Shown piece after piece: positions 8,701 through 9,287 of a stretch of 9,287 nucleotides of DNA. The stretch's first letter is position 1. Each line of letters opens with the position of its first letter. The DNA is from an uncultured bacterium (lineage in GTDB: Bacteria > Bacteroidota > Bacteroidia > Bacteroidales > JACABE01): positions 1-9,287 of the forward strand of contig CAIWDQ010000316.1 in the NCBI GenBank assembly GCA_903911455.1, read 5' to 3'. Both the position numbers and the translations under genes were made by a program. Below the pieces are notes generated by a model that had not been told where the DNA came from, searched no databases, and saw only the letters and a list, made by a program, of their open reading frames with translations.

Positions 8701-9287
8701 AATTGGTCCTGCAGGTGTACCCAATGCACTTAACTCTGATGCAAGTATTAAATATTGTTCTTTTGATCCATTATAGTATTGACCATAAGGGGTAGGATAA
8801 GAAGTAGTTGAATTCTGAACTGTTCCGGTTCCTACTATAACAGTTTTACTAAAACCTGTATTTGCTTCAACATAAAAAGTATCTTTTGCATATATAATTG
8901 GAGTTGTATAATTATTACCTGTAAAAAGATAGGATCCACTATTTAGCGATTGCATCCAATTTACTGTATATGGAGAGGTAGCTTGTAATGTAGCTGTAGT
9001 TGCATAATTAATTATTGTATCATTTACTATTGGTATTTGGGGAATGTATCTTGAAACAAAACTTGTGTTAATAGTATCATTATTATGTATACTATCTCCT
9101 GTTAAATTAACCCAAATCTTAAAATTAAAAGTAGAATCAATTGCAGTTGTCTGAACAGAAAGATTTGCTTTTGTAGAAAATGTATATTGGATAGTATCAC
9201 CCGGATTAATAGTTCTATTAATTAATTCAGGTGAAATTGGATTTGAATTATTGATTTTATAAACTGCATTCATAACGTTTGGTGTTA
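2533..9287 (-). CDS. Large modular secreted protein with T9SS type A sorting domain, 5'-partial
   Basis: Surface or secreted protein, 2246 residues counted from the ATG at 9273 but longer in reality: the four codons before that ATG are sense, the frame is open to the edge, and residue 1 lies in the middle of a beta-sandwich module, so the signal peptide is outside. Order: CARDB-like 1 (partial, 1-73), Ig-like (75-140), unnamed module (143-328), CARDB-like 2 (342-446), parallel beta-helix (446-885), CARDB-like 3 (890-990) and 4 (996-1101), Ig-like (1105-1172), unnamed module (1175-1368), CARDB-like 5 (1380-1484), GEVED (1490-1640), CARDB-like 6 (1644-1748), MAM/jelly-roll-like (1750-1935), CARDB-like 7 (1937-2041) and 8 (2045-2150), sorting domain (2160-2246). 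CARDB-like modules share NFGT-type and TGDxxxxND-type motifs. No catalytic motif is evident; adhesin, matrix or glycan-binding roles are possible but unproven. Its own terminator follows. Stop is TAA. Confidence 0.9.
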   Translation of the reverse strand, partial: TPNVMNAVYKINNSNPISPELINRTINPGDTIQYTFSTKANLSVQTTAIDSTFNFKIWVNLTGDSIHNNDTINTSFVSRYIPQIPIVNDTIINYATTATLQATSPYTVNWMQSLNSGSYLFTGNNYTTPIIYAKDTFYVEANTGFSKTVIVGTGTVQNSTTSYPTPYGQYYNGSKEQYLILASELSALGTPAGPIQSIAFDVVTPISTTLMNYTIRIGATTQTSMTTSFINGLTTVYTNSSYNVISGLNYYNFSTPFIWDGVSNLVIEACFDNYPNGFTTNAVVNQTTTTFTSTINYHSDGGSVCPNTTGTTYNQRPNIKIIVAKLGCPSPRKPVIVSIGPLPPVDAGLLAVTSPSGTVPAGTSQPIVVKLKNYGSGNITSANIIYKINGVLQTPVYSWSGNIAHDSIKSVTIANHTFNGGLYTIQAWVSNPNGVSGTIASNDTAITTFTSCLNGTYTIGDTTSGLVHDFPTFNSAVSTLIASGICGNVIFNVDTGTYNEQVAIPLISGVSSSSTITFKAANNVNTSAKLQFNATSTTSSYTLQLNGANYIIFKNLTLRSAGVNYGHVIELVNGSNNNTFDNNIIDASVNNSTYFCGIYSNGINNNNNKITNNQIKKGYYSIYLNATSANHSTNNLIINNNLNGFYYYGIYSYYNDSISILNNTITGDSTSGYIYGIYAYYNNNILGVSKNKIDVRLPYTYAYGSCYGIYNYYCSGLGTNYNLTSNNFILVSGGASTSTSYGIYSNVSISQKYYYNTIKINSPSAYAFYLSGGNSDYIINNNFINSGGGYSFYTNTPASISNCDYNNYYTLDTNFVYWNVNTSNLNSLVTTSGMNQHSITANPQFISPADLHLLSTLLSGLGTPLTEVTDDIDGQTRSTTSPTIGADEVPMIPKDAGVTFISTPNAIETEGNSIPIKVAIRNFGTDTIHSMSIKYKVNNGTAINFNYVGSLPKLGIDTVVLPNMIVPAGNASICAYTALTGDTNYFNDQYCKNFFGTPLFDAQLVTAIPPSGGCNLTTDTIKVKIKNLGINTINGNISVSYKIVGGSNVVTQNVTSILNTGDSLTLKFSTPINLVVTTKDSTYLIKTWVTLLNDHIKYNDTAYASVQSLHTPPQPTVTNVTIPYGTPVTLNANSATNDPIYWYVQPTGGSQINLGPTYSSPILYSTTSYYLESKTGYSTDAVIGNGVVQNTTNNYPTPYGLWFTGSREQYLILASELITQGYQAGQIQSCGFNVITPTGAATSGAHLKNYTIKIGSTTQSALTTTYINGLTQVYYNTMYTDFVGWNLHQFTTPFVWDGVSNIVIEVCHDNYVSGADYGTNAVVNQTTTPFVSCAYNYADAPSQCSAIPTSTSTQRPNIRLISNVAGCLSTPRVPLTVTVSPQSSKDIGVTSIIAPTTGVNLTNHETVQVFITNFGYSPAFNFNVKFKVGNGAVISETVTDTILPNAVKVYTFQHTADLSIVTDTFKIKAFTNMTADATPLNDTTTVTVINNPPVYCTSSALYTYDEDIGNVTFAGINNGNPIPGYNNPAAVNLYTDYTNITPAQVTVGVSYPISIHMIYQYSAVGGTCKVYIDFNRNGTWEANEQAFSATYSDTTAITGTITIPINASPGLTRMRVVADEYNVAPACGTYSYGETEDYTINIIPPIPHDAGIVSIVKPGKYLTYSQSNSQQARLVIRNLGTDTLNQATVYYNLNGNLSTFNWSKTPALQSFAVDTFYIPNITLNDGTNILKAYVRITGDSNYYNDTTTIKIFKEHLAPIPYTDNFEVDKFWFPSDTLGGNTITNIWQQGTPASSIINSAHTPVNAWKTLLTKNYPVGNKSILYSPKFHISLTMGDTLKFWHWRQLGLQTYGLVEYTDFNGNWKPLGTVSDPNATNWFNSAGGWTGTGTGWEKSTYKISVLPDLGNYTQFRFTFDGSATLPSDTTHNGWAIDDFSISLMQYPLDAGILTINTPVSSSVVGDSIAPSVTVKNFGLTALTTFPVKYIVNNQLPTTETWVGSLAAGGSASYTFNHKFYVNPGNYTICAATTLTGDMFTLNDSVCNYVTVNPAANDVGIIKIISPSDSVPSSSTSHVTVLLKNFGTTPVTSVPVFYQRGALTPVSATWTGAPLNIGDTVSYTFATTFTVPIGNSFNLCAWTALANDAYPPNNKLCKSSTILGIEDIFNENDLWLGQNRPNPSNDVTIINYNLPQAGVINFSVTDLLGQVIMTKQIKENAGKHQIDVNVSNLPDGIYYYSIEYKGKRLVKKMMISK
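3469..4026 (-). other. Domain: MAM/choice-of-anchor-J-like jelly roll
   Basis: Residues 1750-1935 begin with PYTDNFEVDKFWFP and end with HNGWAIDDFSISL, the opening and closing signatures of the concanavalin-like beta-sandwich domains frequent in T9SS cargo. Between them are SILYSPKFHIS and LKFWHWRQLG, which fit the core strands of this fold. Such domains often bind carbohydrate or protein partners; the ligand here cannot be read from the sequence. Confidence 0.7.
4354..4806 (-). other. Domain: GEVED domain
   Basis: Residues 1490-1640 start with a CTSSALYTYDEDIGNV segment, contain VYIDFNRNGTWEANEQAF (1566-1583) and close with GETEDYTINI (1629-1638). The IDFNxNGxW plus GExEDY pair is the defining signature of the GEVED domain, a beta-sandwich found in secreted Bacteroidota proteins. 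The Asp/Asn-rich IDFNRNG loop could bind calcium, but that is an inference. Confidence 0.8.
5170..6288 (-). repeat. Internal duplicated block, copy B (CARDB-like + Ig-like + unnamed module)
   Basis: Residues 996-1368 form a complete copy of a three-domain block whose first copy is cut by the right edge. Shared landmarks with copy A include YPTPYG (1191-1196 against 159-164), EQYLILASEL, INGL, WDGVSN (1292-1297 against 255-260) and the run TNAVVNQTTT. Cysteines at 1303, 1340 and 1363 match 266, 301 and 324 in copy A. The homology is also visible at the DNA level but is substantially diverged, so this is an old duplication rather than a recent copy. Confidence 0.85.
6619..7938 (-). other. Domain: right-handed parallel beta-helix, Asn/Tyr-rich
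   Basis: Residues 446-885 open with TYTIGDTTSG, FPTFNSAVSTL and GNVIFNVDTGTYNEQVAI, the usual entry to beta-helix domains of secreted Bacteroidota proteins, and end with SPTIGADEV, the usual exit. Between them are repeated coils of the type NNxIxNNxI, with an Asn ladder (NNTFDNNIID, NKITNNQIKKG, SILNNTITG) and a recurrent GIYSYY/GIYAYY/GIYNYY element. The fold resembles pectate-lyase-like and NosD-type helices, but no catalytic Asp/Arg/Lys set of a known lyase or hydrolase can be identified. Confidence 0.85.
8290..9287 (-). repeat. Internal duplicated block, copy A (truncated by the window edge)
   Basis: Residues 1-328 parallel residues 1033-1368: the incomplete CARDB-like module (VYKINN aligned with SYKIVG, DSTFNFKIWVNLTGD with DSTYLIKTWVTLLND), an Ig-like domain, and the module starting VIVGTGTVQNSTTSYPTPYG. 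By alignment with copy B about 37 residues of the first CARDB-like module lie beyond the right edge, followed by whatever precedes it. Confidence 0.85.

Noticed and set aside
9271..9273. ATG taken as the true start of the large protein
   Set aside because: There is no signal peptide, the start falls mid-domain, and the frame is open to the window edge.

Overview
The window looks like chromosomal DNA from an AT-rich member of the Bacteroidota. Three things point there. One is a large secreted modular protein ending in a type A C-terminal signal of the type IX secretion system (T9SS), which is largely confined to that phylum. The second is a long nucleoside kinase with a TGS-like and ThrRS-like N-terminal half, a form common in Bacteroidota. 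The third is a TAnnTTTG-type promoter box in front of the kinase. The genus cannot be told from the sequence.

Layout, left to right: bases 1-735 carry no convincing gene. Most of that stretch (about 127-693) is a degenerate tandem array of about 27 units of 21 bp. Bases 736-2397 (minus strand) encode the nucleoside (uridine-type) kinase. Bases 2398-2532 hold the kinase promoter and a rho-independent terminator that ends the next transcript. Bases 2533-9287 (minus strand) encode a T9SS cargo protein of at least 2250 residues. It is built from eight CARDB/Ig-like beta-sandwich modules, a duplicated three-domain block, an Asn/Tyr-rich parallel beta-helix, a GEVED domain, a MAM/jelly-roll-like domain and the sorting signal. 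Its reading frame is open to the right edge, so the true start and signal peptide lie outside the window.

Both genes are transcribed leftward, with the secreted protein upstream. The terminator between them, together with a separate promoter for the kinase, suggests they are independent units: a housekeeping pyrimidine-salvage gene beside a cell-surface or secreted protein gene. I see no sign of a joint pathway.

No RNA gene, insertion sequence, CRISPR array, phage gene or defence system was found. The least explained element is the 21-bp array. It keeps its register over more than 500 bp, drifts through local sequence subfamilies, and on the minus strand would read as a heptad-repeat peptide if two compensating one-base indels were ignored. 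It may be a non-coding phased repeat or the remains of a coiled-coil gene. The sequence alone does not decide.
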